In this document: one piece after another, positions 35,821 through 44,993 of the stretch
Layout of the letters: each line of letters opens with the position of its first letter
Position numbering within the stretch: position 1 is the first letter of the stretch
Source of the DNA: Ktedonobacteria bacterium brp13
GTDB taxonomy: Bacteria > Chloroflexota > Ktedonobacteria > Ktedonobacterales > Ktedonobacteraceae
Assembly: GCA_015099395.1 (NCBI GenBank)
Contig: AP024096.1
Coordinates: forward strand, 1,116,001 to 1,180,000
Direction of reading: 5' to 3'
DNA length: 64,000 nt
Translations under genes and position numbers: made by a program
Notes under the pieces: generated by a model
Database searches by the model: none
What the model saw: the letters and a program-made list of their open reading frames with translations, nothing else
Told to the model about the DNA's origin: nothing

Positions 35821-37857
35821 CTAGAAGAAGGGATGAGGATGTGGATTAATCTCTGCCTCTGTCAGGGGATGGTTGCGATATCCCAGCGCAAATGGAAGTT
35901 GATGCAGCCGTTCAAATCCCATGACACGGCGATTGTTTTGTCCAAACGTCATGGGGAGCATGCCGGGCATCAGAATCTTCACGCAGCGCAAGCCACAGGG
36001 AATGTGTTCTGGCGCCGTTTGATCGACGACAATGGTGTCTGTGCCACGCTTGAGATAGTTGCTGATGAGATCCTCAAGATCGTCTCGGAGATCCATGTGT
36101 TCCGGGGGATGCTGGTAGAAAGCGCTAAAGGCTTCCTGGAACGTCTGCTGTGACTGTTTTGCGTCGCATAAGAAGTGTAATCTTTCAAACGCCTCTGGCA
36201 GAAAGTACACCAGGTGATGATCACTCATTGTTTGGACAAGGTTCGCATCTGCGAGCATCTTCAGTGTATATGTTCGCATCTGTTGATAATCCTTGGGAGG
36301 CTGTGCCAGCGCTGCAGTAAGTTCGCGTAAAGCTCTGACCAAAGCTTGTTCTGGATGTGGATGTGAACCAGCCATCACATGTACCTTTGGCATCCCTTCA
36401 CGTTGTTGTTCATCGATTGCCAGCAGGCAGAGGCAGGGAATCGCATGATTTAAGGTCGCATTGAAGACCTGGATGGTATACCCTGATTGATGTTCAAGAT
36501 GTTCAACCAGCAAACGGATGGTAGGATCGGTGACTGAGCGCAGGTCGAGACGTGGCAAACTGAGTTGAGCATACCACATGAGTAAGAAGGCATCGCGTTC
36601 TACGACTTCCATCATGCCGTGGAAAATAGCCTCTTCAAGACAGTTCCCAAGCGCACAGCCATTTGATACGTCATCGACAAATGTCGGATTCTCATGGCTC
36701 GAGGAAACGCCATAATAGGCACAGTGCTCCGGTACGAGAATGGGAGACTGACGCTGGAAAGAATAGCCCCAGACCCAATGACAGGTTAGATCGTGATGAT
36801 AGGCGACCAGATGACGAGAGTGGGGATGTCGTTTGTGTTGCTCGTATCGTTCTGGTGTGTGAAGTCCCAGGGTAGTGGGATCAAGTGCTGGCTGTGCCTG
36901 CTGAATAAGTTGGTTATAACTTGCCTGTACCGTGGTACGTTTCCTGCGAGGACGTAAACCTGCGTAGCGTTCAACCGCCTCCAGTACCGATACGAGTTTG
37001 CTTTGTGTGGTACGGAATGTACAACCAACACCTACAGCTGTTCTTGCTCCATCGGGTAACTCAGAATAAAGCTGAGACACGGCGATTGGCAGGAAGTTTG
37101 TATTCACTGTGGTCAGGGAATAGACTAATCCTGTTTGCGTATCAACGTACGCTGAAAGTATTTGTTCAGCGGTGGCTTCGGGTTTTTTGATACGGTAGGT
37201 AAATGCATCTGGTTTTGGACATGGCTGCAGGGCAATGACGGCCTTCTCCGCAGTATCCCTGGCGAGTTCTCCACAAGTAGGACAGTGGGATATCGGAAGG
37301 AATGCATGTCTGCTGCAATCCAGGGTCTCTAATGAGAGGGAGAGCAATGCACAACGTGTTCGTATCTGGTCTGGCCTATGGAAGTATGCGCTGATTTCTT
37401 TCACAACCAGCGTTGCCAATGTTTCCATGCTGAACGTTGATAGCCAGAGCTGGGGAACTTGCATTTCCTGTTCCTCATCGCGGTATTGACTCAAAAAATC
37501 CCGTTCAGCTTCAGAGGCAGTTGTTCCTGCTTTACGTAACTCAGCACAGTTGGCACACCCTTTTTCCTGCGGTACGACACAGGGTCCGATAATGGCCTTG
37601 TCAAATTGAGTATAAACGGGGAGCAAGCTTACATCCGCTTGCAGACAGCGGCTATTGATCTCTTGCAGTGCGCTGGGAAGCCAGATATCGCAGCAAAAGA
37701 CAATCAGCTTGTTGGTGGCCAATTGTTGGGAAGAATCCTCCAGAGTACATGGAATGACCTGATAGACGTTCTCGAGCTGACGCTTCACATGTTGATAGAT
37801 GATCCCTTGTCCCATGAGCCCAATAGAGCGCTGCTGGTTAGCTTGCATCGTGTTCAT
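35821..37857 (-). CDS. YcaO cyclodehydratase fused to E1-like domain (TOMM, SagD family)
   Basis: 678 residues. The N-terminal ~230 form a Rossmann/E1-like part (IGLMGQGIIYQHVKR) with two CxxC pairs (CANC, CPTC) that likely bind zinc. The YcaO domain has the ATP-site motifs LEAVERYAG, then EEAIFHGMMEVVERDAF and ALRELTAAL, all intact. It ends in NPHPHPFF, the PxPxP tail typical of azoline-forming YcaO enzymes. It uses ATP to cyclise Cys/Ser/Thr of a precursor peptide. The start ATG at 37857 has GGAG 9 nt upstream; an ATG at 37872 overlaps the end of the preceding gene by 11 nt. Translation is coupled to that gene. Confidence 0.9.
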   Translation of the reverse strand: MNTMQANQQRSIGLMGQGIIYQHVKRQLENVYQVIPCTLEDSSQQLATNKLIVFCCDIWLPSALQEINSRCLQADVSLLPVYTQFDKAIIGPCVVPQEKGCANCAELRKAGTTASEAERDFLSQYRDEEQEMQVPQLWLSTFSMETLATLVVKEISAYFHRPDQIRTRCALLSLSLETLDCSRHAFLPISHCPTCGELARDTAEKAVIALQPCPKPDAFTYRIKKPEATAEQILSAYVDTQTGLVYSLTTVNTNFLPIAVSQLYSELPDGARTAVGVGCTFRTTQSKLVSVLEAVERYAGLRPRRKRTTVQASYNQLIQQAQPALDPTTLGLHTPERYEQHKRHPHSRHLVAYHHDLTCHWVWGYSFQRQSPILVPEHCAYYGVSSSHENPTFVDDVSNGCALGNCLEEAIFHGMMEVVERDAFLLMWYAQLSLPRLDLRSVTDPTIRLLVEHLEHQSGYTIQVFNATLNHAIPCLCLLAIDEQQREGMPKVHVMAGSHPHPEQALVRALRELTAALAQPPKDYQQMRTYTLKMLADANLVQTMSDHHLVYFLPEAFERLHFLCDAKQSQQTFQEAFSAFYQHPPEHMDLRDDLEDLISNYLKRGTDTIVVDQTAPEHIPCGLRCVKILMPGMLPMTFGQNNRRVMGFERLHQLPFALGYRNHPLTEAEINPHPHPFF

Positions 37858-37861
37858 AACG

Positions 37862-40015
37862 TTATGCTCCATGTTTCAACTCTGCTCTGGTCAGGAGGAC
37901 ACGCACGATAGAGGGTAACACCTGGATCAAGGCTGGATCATGGTCCAGTGGAATAGCGAGTGCGCGTAAACGATGCGCCTGGAAATTTTGTAATAACCAT
38001 TCCTGGCGCTCTGACCATGCTTCTGGCAACGGAGAGCGTGGGACATGTCGTTGCTCACTGCGTAGGATCGCTGGTAAATCTGGCACAGGAACGAGCGCAG
38101 ACTCAGGCTGCTGAAATTGTTCTGCGTGATACTGCTGTAATGCCTGTTCGAGTCCTCTTTCAAGTGCCAGTGCGACACTACAATGGGTGCTGTAGGTAAC
38201 CACCTTCTCGGCCAAACAGATGGCAAAGGTTGGGACGTGCAATATGCCTGTGACATCGTAGACGGTGATCTGCCCGACCGCTGTTTCGAGGAGATGATGC
38301 AGATAGACCCCTGCTGACGTCATGGGCGCATGGGCAAGATCAACCTGCATATACGCATGTTGCGCAGCTTGCAACTGTTCTATGGTGAGGTAGTTACACC
38401 AGTCTAACAGCGCCTGGCAAATTGCTTCCTCCCAGGTCCTCCCTGACGCAATTCCGTACTCTGGCTTCTGAAGAGAGCAGAAAACGTGGGTGGCAGGCAC
38501 GAGATAGGGCTGTTGGGTATGCAAGTCCAGTGCCCAGGTCCATGTTTCAACGTCTGTGAGAAGTGGTGGTATTCCGATGAATTGCGTGGTTGATACGGCA
38601 GGCAAGGAGTGGTGCTGCATCGTTTCCTGGGAAAGCAAGCGTCGTCGATCCACAAGATTGGCTGCATAGCGTTCGCATGCCCTTTGGGCGGCACGCAGTC
38701 TGGCATTTGGCATCTCTGTGCTTACCGCAACGACTTTGAGCGCTTCGTGCTGATCCATCATGAGCATTGGATTGGATAGATGGACTTGATACACCGCCAG
38801 AAAAGTCTGGACGAAATCATCATCATTCATGGCCGTAAACAGCCCGAGCTTCTCATCAACACAACGGGCCATGTTTTCAACGAATGTCCGTGCATCAATT
38901 GGAGCTTGCTGTTGCAACTGCTGGATCTGCTCAAGGAAGCGAGATGCCGTTGGGACAATAGGATGCTGACTGGACAGGCAGTGGGGATGGGGAAGAAACG
39001 TATGGCTCGTACTCAGGCATGTCTTGAGATCAATCTCGATCAGATGTGCAGCGTTTTTGGTGAGGCCGGTTTGTGTGAAATAGGTAAAGAGCTCAAAGAT
39101 GAGCCGCTGTGCGGTTATGGTGGCGGTTGGCATGGTGAGATACGGATTGCTAGAGGCGATTGGGTGATCATGAAACGCGTAATGTGGAAGCTGTTCTGGG
39201 AGATGCGTCAGATTTGCTTGCAGGCGTCGCCATGCGCACTCCCAGCAACTCTCTGTTTCTGGACTGACCAGCGGGCCGATCCAGGCATGATCATCCACCA
39301 CGATAGCCTGGATACATATTTTTTGCTGTTCAATGCACAACCTGTTTAACAGTTGGGCCCGTGCTACCATTGGCCGATCAGAGATGTGAAGAATGGCATC
39401 AGAGGTTTGGATCATGCGCAGCACTTCGGCCTCAGTATCCCAATTGGGGGCTGTAAGCAATTGTACCGTTTGTTCAGCATCGTACGTCGAAAAGAGATCA
39501 AGCGCGTTGGGATGGGAATTTGAATGACCCTCATGTTCCGACGTGATGATCGCATCGATATGTTTGACTCCACAGTGCAGGCTTGCTTCTACGAGTGAAG
39601 TGAAACTAAGCCCGGAACCAATGATAAGGAGGTGCTGGTTGCGAAAACGCTCAAATCGGTGGGCTGCGGATGCTTGAAAGGACTCAATGAAAGTAATGTT
39701 GGAAGCGTATGTTGCTAATTCCGCTGCCTGCAATAGATGCGGTTGATCCTGGCTCGTATCTTTCAGAAAATGACGGTCGAATAACTTTTTTATGAGAGAT
39801 GTGACCATCCTTTTTTTCTCTGCATCTAATCCCTCCGTTATCTCTTCAAGCGTAGCGGTTCCATCGAGCTTGGGAACAAGGTGCTCGAACAAACGATCTA
39901 AGTTCCTCCCTTTGAGCATGAGATTATTGTGGTTGTTGTGGAGATAGATGCTATCATCTAGCAGAACGTAACAAGTATCCGCATTGAGTGTGGGTTGCAT
40001 ATTTTGTGTCAACAC
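37862..40015 (-). CDS. TOMM maturation protein: leader-binding/E1-like domain plus degenerate YcaO
   Basis: 717 residues. Residues ~1-90 (NADTCYVLLDDSIYLHNNHN) look like the winged-helix leader-recognition region. Then comes an E1/ThiF-like Rossmann part (LLIIGSGLSFTSLVEASLHC) with CWEC. The C-terminal ~300 residues resemble YcaO but lack key residues: the EAxER site reads RACERYA and the ERD site reads CNY. It matches the 'thiazole-containing bacteriocin maturation protein' type described in Bacillus heterocycloanthracin clusters. I infer a non-catalytic partner that presents the precursor to the YcaO enzyme. The GTG at 40015 follows GGGGAACC; first gene of the operon. Confidence 0.78.
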   Translation of the reverse strand: MLTQNMQPTLNADTCYVLLDDSIYLHNNHNNLMLKGRNLDRLFEHLVPKLDGTATLEEITEGLDAEKKRMVTSLIKKLFDRHFLKDTSQDQPHLLQAAELATYASNITFIESFQASAAHRFERFRNQHLLIIGSGLSFTSLVEASLHCGVKHIDAIITSEHEGHSNSHPNALDLFSTYDAEQTVQLLTAPNWDTEAEVLRMIQTSDAILHISDRPMVARAQLLNRLCIEQQKICIQAIVVDDHAWIGPLVSPETESCWECAWRRLQANLTHLPEQLPHYAFHDHPIASSNPYLTMPTATITAQRLIFELFTYFTQTGLTKNAAHLIEIDLKTCLSTSHTFLPHPHCLSSQHPIVPTASRFLEQIQQLQQQAPIDARTFVENMARCVDEKLGLFTAMNDDDFVQTFLAVYQVHLSNPMLMMDQHEALKVVAVSTEMPNARLRAAQRACERYAANLVDRRRLLSQETMQHHSLPAVSTTQFIGIPPLLTDVETWTWALDLHTQQPYLVPATHVFCSLQKPEYGIASGRTWEEAICQALLDWCNYLTIEQLQAAQHAYMQVDLAHAPMTSAGVYLHHLLETAVGQITVYDVTGILHVPTFAICLAEKVVTYSTHCSVALALERGLEQALQQYHAEQFQQPESALVPVPDLPAILRSEQRHVPRSPLPEAWSERQEWLLQNFQAHRLRALAIPLDHDPALIQVLPSIVRVLLTRAELKHGA

Positions 40016-40536
40016 AGGTTCCCCATTCTTCTTGATGAAAAAAGCATACGTGAAGGACGGAAAAGCTTAGCGCATGTCAAATTTGAGGAATTATTGCCTA
40101 CTTGCTATGCTACCACGTCTCAAGGACGGAGATCAACAAGGAAGCTATGTGTCCCAAATCTGATAGTGATTGCGAAATCCAAAGTGCTACTCATATCGCC
40201 ATACATCATACATCGGCCTATGGCAGCAGTTTATAAAGAGTTGTATAGAAAATGTTCTGAAGCATAAATTGGCTCTGACACAACTTTGACACTGCTGGTA
40301 AACTTGCCGACTCGATTTCATTTGAGCGTGTCTCCATTGCAAGCACGTGCTCAAACCATGTTCGCTCAAGGGGTTTACCAGCAGTGTCAACTTTGCTACT
40401 CCCTCCCTTCAAAGTTGCCCCGCCGAAGTTGGGCGGCTATCCTTTTACAAGCCAGGAAGTTACAAGCTCACCGTAAGCGTAATTTGATCAGTACATGTGA
40501 TATTTCTGATACGCTTACTACTTATCTTGCTAATTG
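40016..40536. other. Intergenic region upstream of the TOMM operon
   Basis: 520 nt between the TOMM operon (minus) and the convergent-end of the transglycosylase gene. It should hold the TOMM promoter. I looked for a Cys/Ser/Thr-rich small precursor on both strands and found none. A MITE occupies 40288-40388. Confidence 0.5.
40288..40388. mobile_element. 101-bp MITE with 16-bp terminal inverted repeats
   Basis: The ends are exact inverted repeats, GACACTGCTGGTAAAC and GTTTACCAGCAGTGTC. Directly outside, AACTTT stands at 40282-40287 and again at 40389-40394, a 6-bp target-site duplication. The inside has no coding frame of its own but folds further (TTTGAGC / GCTCAAA). It would need a transposase in trans. 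Confidence 0.8.
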
Positions 40537-41595
40537 TTACGCAGCCATAATTGTGTGGATATAGTTTTGTGTACCTGCTGGCATTTCTGAGAGCCATTGT
40601 GTCCCACCACGCTGTTCCGCGTTGATGACGGTGCCTTCTCCAGTATTGTAGGCTGCGAGTGCCTTGCTATAATCCCCACCAAATTCATGGGAGAGCCGTG
40701 CCATGAGCTGTGCTGCGCCATTTAACGACGCTTGCGGATTGTAAGGGTTGACTCCAATACTCGCTGCGGTCCCTGGCATGAATTGTGCGATGCCTATAGC
40801 TCCTGCACCAGATTGGGCATTGGGATTGAAGTTGCTTTCAAGCTGGATCTGCCGTGTGAAGTAGGTTGGATTAATGCCAGCGTTTTCTGCCGCCTGCACT
40901 GCCATGTTTTGATAGTAGCCGGAGCTCTGTGTTACCACAATAGGAGCATTGGCCACTGGCTGTTGTGGTACGGTTGTTACTTGCACAACTTGCGCGGGTT
41001 GTGTCGGCTGTACTGTCTGTGTCGGCCTGGCTGGCTGCTGGCTAGCTACCTGTTTGCTTTTCTTTTTTTTGTGTGCCGCAATCGTATAGAGTTTATGCGT
41101 ATGGGCAGTATGGACAGCAGGTGCGCTAGGCGAACTCTGGCTACGAGCAGTATGCTGTGCCTGCGTGTGATCGCTCACAGGCGTTATAAAATGCGCATCG
41201 CTTTGATTTTGTACGGCTCCCAGGGTCGCTGCGAGCAACACACTGCATGTTGCACCCACGGCAAGTCCTTTATAGATGCGTGGTAGGCGACGCGTGGGTG
41301 GTTGTTTGATCTTCTCTAGTGGGTCTCGACTCTCCTCACCTGCAAAGAGAGGAGTCTCCAATCGAGAAAGGTCGATGCTAGTCTCGGTCTGTGGACCGCC
41401 GAGGGCTGTTATAGGTGCGGTTGTATGGGTGGTATCGTGTTCACTGTCTGTTGTTGACTGTGTGGTCGCTGCAAACGTGCTGCCGTTATCGCTTGCTTGC
41501 GTCTGGTTGTTATCTGTCATCCCTGATCCCACTTTATCCTCCGTATGTGCTACTGTGTTCTCACTGTTATTGGTCTTGCGAATACCAGTTGTCAA
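40537..41595 (-). CDS. Membrane-anchored lytic transglycosylase (SLT domain)
   Basis: 352 residues. A 95-residue charged cytoplasmic start leads to one membrane segment (YKGLAVGATCSVLLAATLGA), a Pro/Gln/Thr-rich linker, and a C-terminal SLT domain of about 120 residues. E253 in QIQLESNFNP is the catalytic acid, followed by GAGAIGIAQFMPGTA and LAAYNTGEG, all GH23 hallmarks. It cleaves peptidoglycan outside the cell. The start is a TTG at 41595 with AGGAGGAT 6 nt upstream. No partner genes nearby. Confidence 0.88.
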   Translation of the reverse strand: MTTGIRKTNNSENTVAHTEDKVGSGMTDNNQTQASDNGSTFAATTQSTTDSEHDTTHTTAPITALGGPQTETSIDLSRLETPLFAGEESRDPLEKIKQPPTRRLPRIYKGLAVGATCSVLLAATLGAVQNQSDAHFITPVSDHTQAQHTARSQSSPSAPAVHTAHTHKLYTIAAHKKKKSKQVASQQPARPTQTVQPTQPAQVVQVTTVPQQPVANAPIVVTQSSGYYQNMAVQAAENAGINPTYFTRQIQLESNFNPNAQSGAGAIGIAQFMPGTAASIGVNPYNPQASLNGAAQLMARLSHEFGGDYSKALAAYNTGEGTVINAEQRGGTQWLSEMPAGTQNYIHTIMAA

Positions 41596-41953
41596 AAATC
41601 CTCCTCACAAAAACGTTGCTCTGCATATACTTGAGGTAATATGTTATGGCACACGTTCTTGTTTTTCTCAGCTCTATGGGAGCTAACAAGTATGCATTGA
41701 AGCATAAGAATAATCAATACATGCAAATATAATTTTTGCATCAGGTGTAAGTATAGCATATGTCATCTTGCTTCAGCACAATGGTGCGGCAAAGATAGCC
41801 AAAACGTCATAGTATGCGACAAGTAGAGCTATGTTGAAACAGCGAGGGATCGCAGGAACCAGGTTGCAGTGGTACGTTTAGAGCACTGCATGGCGTTGTG
41901 CATGGCATTGTTTTATGCTTTGTTTTGTATTTTGAAAATTGTTTAAAGAGGGC
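41596..41953. other. Intergenic region between divergent SLT and MerR genes
   Basis: About 360 nt, AT-rich near 41680-41760. No gene seen. It holds the promoters of both genes; only the MerR promoter is clear. Confidence 0.5.
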
Positions 41954-41984
41954 TTGACCTTGACGTAACGTCAGGCCCTATACT
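41954..41984 (+). promoter_or_regulatory. MerR-type promoter and operator
   Basis: -35 TTGACC and -10 TATACT are separated by 19 bp, the long spacer typical of MerR-activated promoters. Within the spacer TGACGT-A-ACGTCA forms a dyad, the expected MerR-family operator. The gene it drives encodes a MerR protein, so autoregulation is likely. Confidence 0.8.
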
Positions 41985-42014
41985 GCTGTTGAGACGTTGA
42001 AAGGAGGCTTCCTG

Positions 42015-42860
42015 GTGGCATTGCGCTACTACTATACAGGCCAATTTGCGGCGCTAGCAGCGGTGAGCGAGCGTACATTGCGTTACTATGACCGTGTCCA
42101 TTTGCTCTCGCCTTCGCACTATACCGAGGCAGGCTATCGTCTGTACTCGGAGCAAGATCTTGCGCGCCTGCAATATATTCTGGCCCTGAAGTTTCTTGGT
42201 TTTTCGCTTGATGCTATTCGTGAGTGTTTGCAGACCGGACCGCAGCGACTGCCTGAGATGCTAGCTCTGCAGAAGGCGATGCTGAACGATAAGCGAGCAC
42301 AGATGGATCTTGTTATTAAGACTATCGAGCGTGCCGAGCAACATGTATTAGATGGTGAAGAGAGTCACGATTGGGAGCCGTTAGTACAGGTTATAAGGGT
42401 GATGCAAATGGAACAACAGAACGACTGGCAAAACAAATACTTTTCGCCGGAGCAGCGTGCAAAGATGGAAGAAATCAGTCAGTCTGCGTATTCAGAAGAG
42501 GCACGGCAAAAGCTAGCTGCTCGTGGTCCCTGGACTGAGGCAGATCAGCAACGTGCTGATGAGCAGTGGGGCTGGGTGTTCAGTGAGCAGCGGCGTCTGA
42601 TCGCTGCTGGCGCTGATCCTGCAAGCACTGAGGCTCAGCATTGGGTTTCCGTGCGGCGTGACCTGTTGCAGCAGTTTACGGGTGGCGATCCTGCTCTCGC
42701 TGCTGGTCTGGGTAATTGGATGAAAACCTTTAGCGAGTTGCCTGAGAGCGAGCGACCACAACCGAAGCTTGGCCCTGGGATACCTCTCATGAGCGATGAG
42801 GAACGCATCTTTAGCAAACGAGCAGAGGAGATCTATACGCAACAGCATGGCGAATACTAA
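42015..42860 (+). CDS. MerR-family regulator with TipAS-like ligand domain
   Basis: 281 residues. The N-terminal MerR helix-turn-helix has FAALAAVSERTLRYYDRVHL and YRLYSEQDLARLQYI, followed by the dimerisation coiled coil (MLALQKAMLNDKRAQMDLVI). The C-terminal ~140 residues resemble the TipAS antibiotic-recognition domain (WQNKYFSPEQRAKMEEISQS). TipA-type regulators sense peptide antibiotics, including thiopeptides, and drive multidrug genes. Its own promoter at 41954-41984 has the 19-bp spacer. The GTG at 42015 is supported by AAAGGAGG 7 nt upstream; TTG at 41997 would leave no leader. Confidence 0.88.
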   Translation: MALRYYYTGQFAALAAVSERTLRYYDRVHLLSPSHYTEAGYRLYSEQDLARLQYILALKFLGFSLDAIRECLQTGPQRLPEMLALQKAMLNDKRAQMDLVIKTIERAEQHVLDGEESHDWEPLVQVIRVMQMEQQNDWQNKYFSPEQRAKMEEISQSAYSEEARQKLAARGPWTEADQQRADEQWGWVFSEQRRLIAAGADPASTEAQHWVSVRRDLLQQFTGGDPALAAGLGNWMKTFSELPESERPQPKLGPGIPLMSDEERIFSKRAEEIYTQQHGEY

Positions 42861-42900
42861 TCTGGAGTAGCAACTTTAAGATTAGTTCAGATTGTTAAGA

Positions 42901-42940
42901 TTGTTCAGGTTGTACTGATAGCACAACCTGAACAATTTTA
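42901..42940 (+). terminator. Terminator of the MerR gene
   Basis: 13-bp perfect stem TTGTTCAGGTTGT / ACAACCTGAACAA, 9-nt loop, then TTTTA. Confidence 0.85.
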
Positions 42941-43079
42941 TTGTGCTGATCTTGAACACTAGCGGTTGCCTGGTACTACGTTGGGCCTGCTTCACACTGG
43001 TTATTGTTGAGCGCAAGTGTTGTGATATGATTGGATAGCGTGAAGCATACAATCATGTTAGAGGAAGGAAGTTCTTCAT

Positions 43080-43637
43080 ATGGAGAACGAGAAGCAACGC
43101 TGGCAGCTTTTAAAGAGTCGTAAGCAGGGTGATTATCGAGTTTTTCAATTAAATATACATACAATGCGCTCGACCCGCAGTGGCGTTGAGGGTGATTATG
43201 TTGCCCTCGACTGTCCGAGCGCCTGTAACGTAATAGCAGTGACGGAAGATCAGCAAGTGGTCATGGTGCGTCAATACCGTTTTGGATTGGGTCAAGATAC
43301 GTTGGAGTTTCCGGCAGGCATGCTCGATCCTCAGGAAGAGCCTTTGCGTGCGGCACAACGGGAGTTGTTAGAGGAGACTGGCTTCGGAGGTGGTGAGTGG
43401 GTCTATCTCGGCTATCAGGTAATTAATGCAGCTATTCAGAATAATGTGATTCATAGCTTCTATGCTGGCGATGTGCGGCTGGTGGATGCGCAAAAGCTCG
43501 ATCATGACGAGGATATCGATGTTATGTTATATCCTTTTGAGGAGCTCCGTGCGCTGATCGCGAATGGACAGATCGACCAGGCCATCATGCTCAGCACTAT
43601 TTTTCGCTATGAAATGTGGCGTAACTCGCTATCGTAA
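43080..43637 (+). CDS. Nudix hydrolase, ADP-ribose pyrophosphatase type
   Basis: 185 residues. The Nudix box GX5EX7REUXEEXGU is complete: G80, E86, R94-E95 and E98-E99 in GMLDPQEEPLRAAQRELLEE. PSACNVIAVTEDQQVVMVRQ and YRFGLGQDTLEFPAG fit ADP-ribose/ADP-sugar pyrophosphatases. It hydrolyses nucleoside-diphosphate sugars. GAGGAAGGAAG lies 11 nt before the ATG. Confidence 0.9.
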   Translation: MENEKQRWQLLKSRKQGDYRVFQLNIHTMRSTRSGVEGDYVALDCPSACNVIAVTEDQQVVMVRQYRFGLGQDTLEFPAGMLDPQEEPLRAAQRELLEETGFGGGEWVYLGYQVINAAIQNNVIHSFYAGDVRLVDAQKLDHDEDIDVMLYPFEELRALIANGQIDQAIMLSTIFRYEMWRNSLS

Positions 43638-43721
43638 TAAGTCTGTATATAGATAGAAGTTGACTTGTGATGCGATAGTAGCGTGGATATGCTAGTGAAC
43701 GTGATAGGGAGTGAGGGATAG

Positions 43722-44156
43722 ATGCAAAAGTTACCGCTGCTTTTTGTGGGTATTGTGCTCGTGGTCTGTGCTGCTCTGTTACAGCAACGGCGTTCAGGTG
43801 TCCAGAGTCGTGTATTCAGGACGCGAGGAACGATTATCGATAAAGAGCGCATAGCCATGAATGATGGGACGCCAGCTGATCCTGCTATAATGAGGGAGGG
43901 TGCAGCAATACTAACAGTGCGCTACACGCCTGGCACTGGCGAACCATTGACGTTTCAGACAAGGCTTAAGGCGGAGCTGATACAACAATACGAGATTGGT
44001 AGCGAAGTTATCGTGCTTTATGATGCGCAAAATCCATCACATGCCAAGCTTGCCCCTGTTGTAAATCAGCGTACCTCAACCATTGCGACAACCATCTGTT
44101 TGCTGGTTGGTGCCTGCTTCTTGTTGTATGGTCTACTCTCGTTAATGAATCATTGA
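43722..44156 (+). CDS. DUF3592-type membrane protein
   Basis: 144 residues with one membrane helix at each end (LLFVGIVLVVCAALL and TICLLVGACFLLYGLLSL) and a beta-rich middle containing VRYTPGTGEPLTFQTR and GSEVIVLYDAQNPSHAKL, the DUF3592 pattern. Function of the family is unknown. GGGAGTGAGGG precedes the ATG. It lies between the Nudix and hydrolase genes, all on the plus strand. Confidence 0.75.
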   Translation: MQKLPLLFVGIVLVVCAALLQQRRSGVQSRVFRTRGTIIDKERIAMNDGTPADPAIMREGAAILTVRYTPGTGEPLTFQTRLKAELIQQYEIGSEVIVLYDAQNPSHAKLAPVVNQRTSTIATTICLLVGACFLLYGLLSLMNH

Positions 44157-44203
44157 ATGACTTTGAATGACTTTGATTGAATGATTGTGTAGGAGGTAAA
44201 GCA

Positions 44204-44941
44204 ATGTCAGCCGAACCTATCGAGCTTATCGGGCAGACAATCTCCATCCCTGGTGAGCCTACTCAAACTCAACTTAGTGCCTATCTTGCGTATCCTGAGG
44301 GCGAGGGACCTTTCCCGGCGGTTGTCGTTATTCATGAGATATTTGGTTTAAACGACAATATCAGGGATATTGCCCGCCGTTTTGCGCGTCAGGGCTATGC
44401 CGCACTTGCGGTTGACCTCTTTGCTGGTCGTAACAGAGCTCTGTGTATGCTGCGTTTTATGGGACAGATAGAATTGAATCCAATGGGTAATGGTAGTATA
44501 CAGGATCTGCAGCGGTCATTAACCTTTCTGGCTGAGCAGCCAAAAGTAGATGCAGAGCGCGTTGGAGCTATCGGTTTCTGTATGGGGGGGAGCTTCGCCA
44601 TTGCCTGGGCCTGTAACGATAACCGTTTAAAGGCGATTGCACCATTCTATGCTATGAATCCTCGTCCAATAGAAGCGGTTGCACGTCTCTGTCCGGTTGT
44701 TGGATCGTATCCTGAAAAAGATTTTACGGCGAAAGCAGGTAGGCAGTTAGACGTTGAGCTTGAACGTTACGAGATACCACATGATATAAAAGTCTATCCT
44801 GATGCCAGGCAATTCTTCTTCAACGATCAGGGGAGCAGTTACAACGCCGAGGCCGCGCAGGATGCCTGGCAACGTGTGCTTACGTTCTTTGAGGAACATG
44901 TAAAGACGGCGGGGAGTAGTATGTCAGTGACAGAAGAATAA
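44204..44941 (+). CDS. Dienelactone hydrolase-family protein with altered catalytic His
   Basis: 245 residues, alpha/beta hydrolase. FPAVVVIHEIFGLNDNIRD and the nucleophile elbow GFCMGG (Cys126) are standard for dienelactone hydrolases. D173 fits the acid. Where the family has the His (Y.GA.HGFF), this protein reads YPDARQFFFND, with Gln203 (codon CAA) in place of His. It may be inactive as a hydrolase or have another role. AGGAGG lies before the ATG at 44204. Confidence 0.82.
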   Translation: MSAEPIELIGQTISIPGEPTQTQLSAYLAYPEGEGPFPAVVVIHEIFGLNDNIRDIARRFARQGYAALAVDLFAGRNRALCMLRFMGQIELNPMGNGSIQDLQRSLTFLAEQPKVDAERVGAIGFCMGGSFAIAWACNDNRLKAIAPFYAMNPRPIEAVARLCPVVGSYPEKDFTAKAGRQLDVELERYEIPHDIKVYPDARQFFFNDQGSSYNAEAAQDAWQRVLTFFEEHVKTAGSSMSVTEE

Positions 44942-44993
44942 CACTAGCATAGCCAGCAAGAGGTCAGTGGTTGCCGCATTGGCTATTGCTGAC

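Noticed and set aside
40187..40564. Overlapping small frames as TOMM precursors
   Set aside because: They are translations of the MITE arms and lack a leader or Cys/Ser/Thr-rich core.
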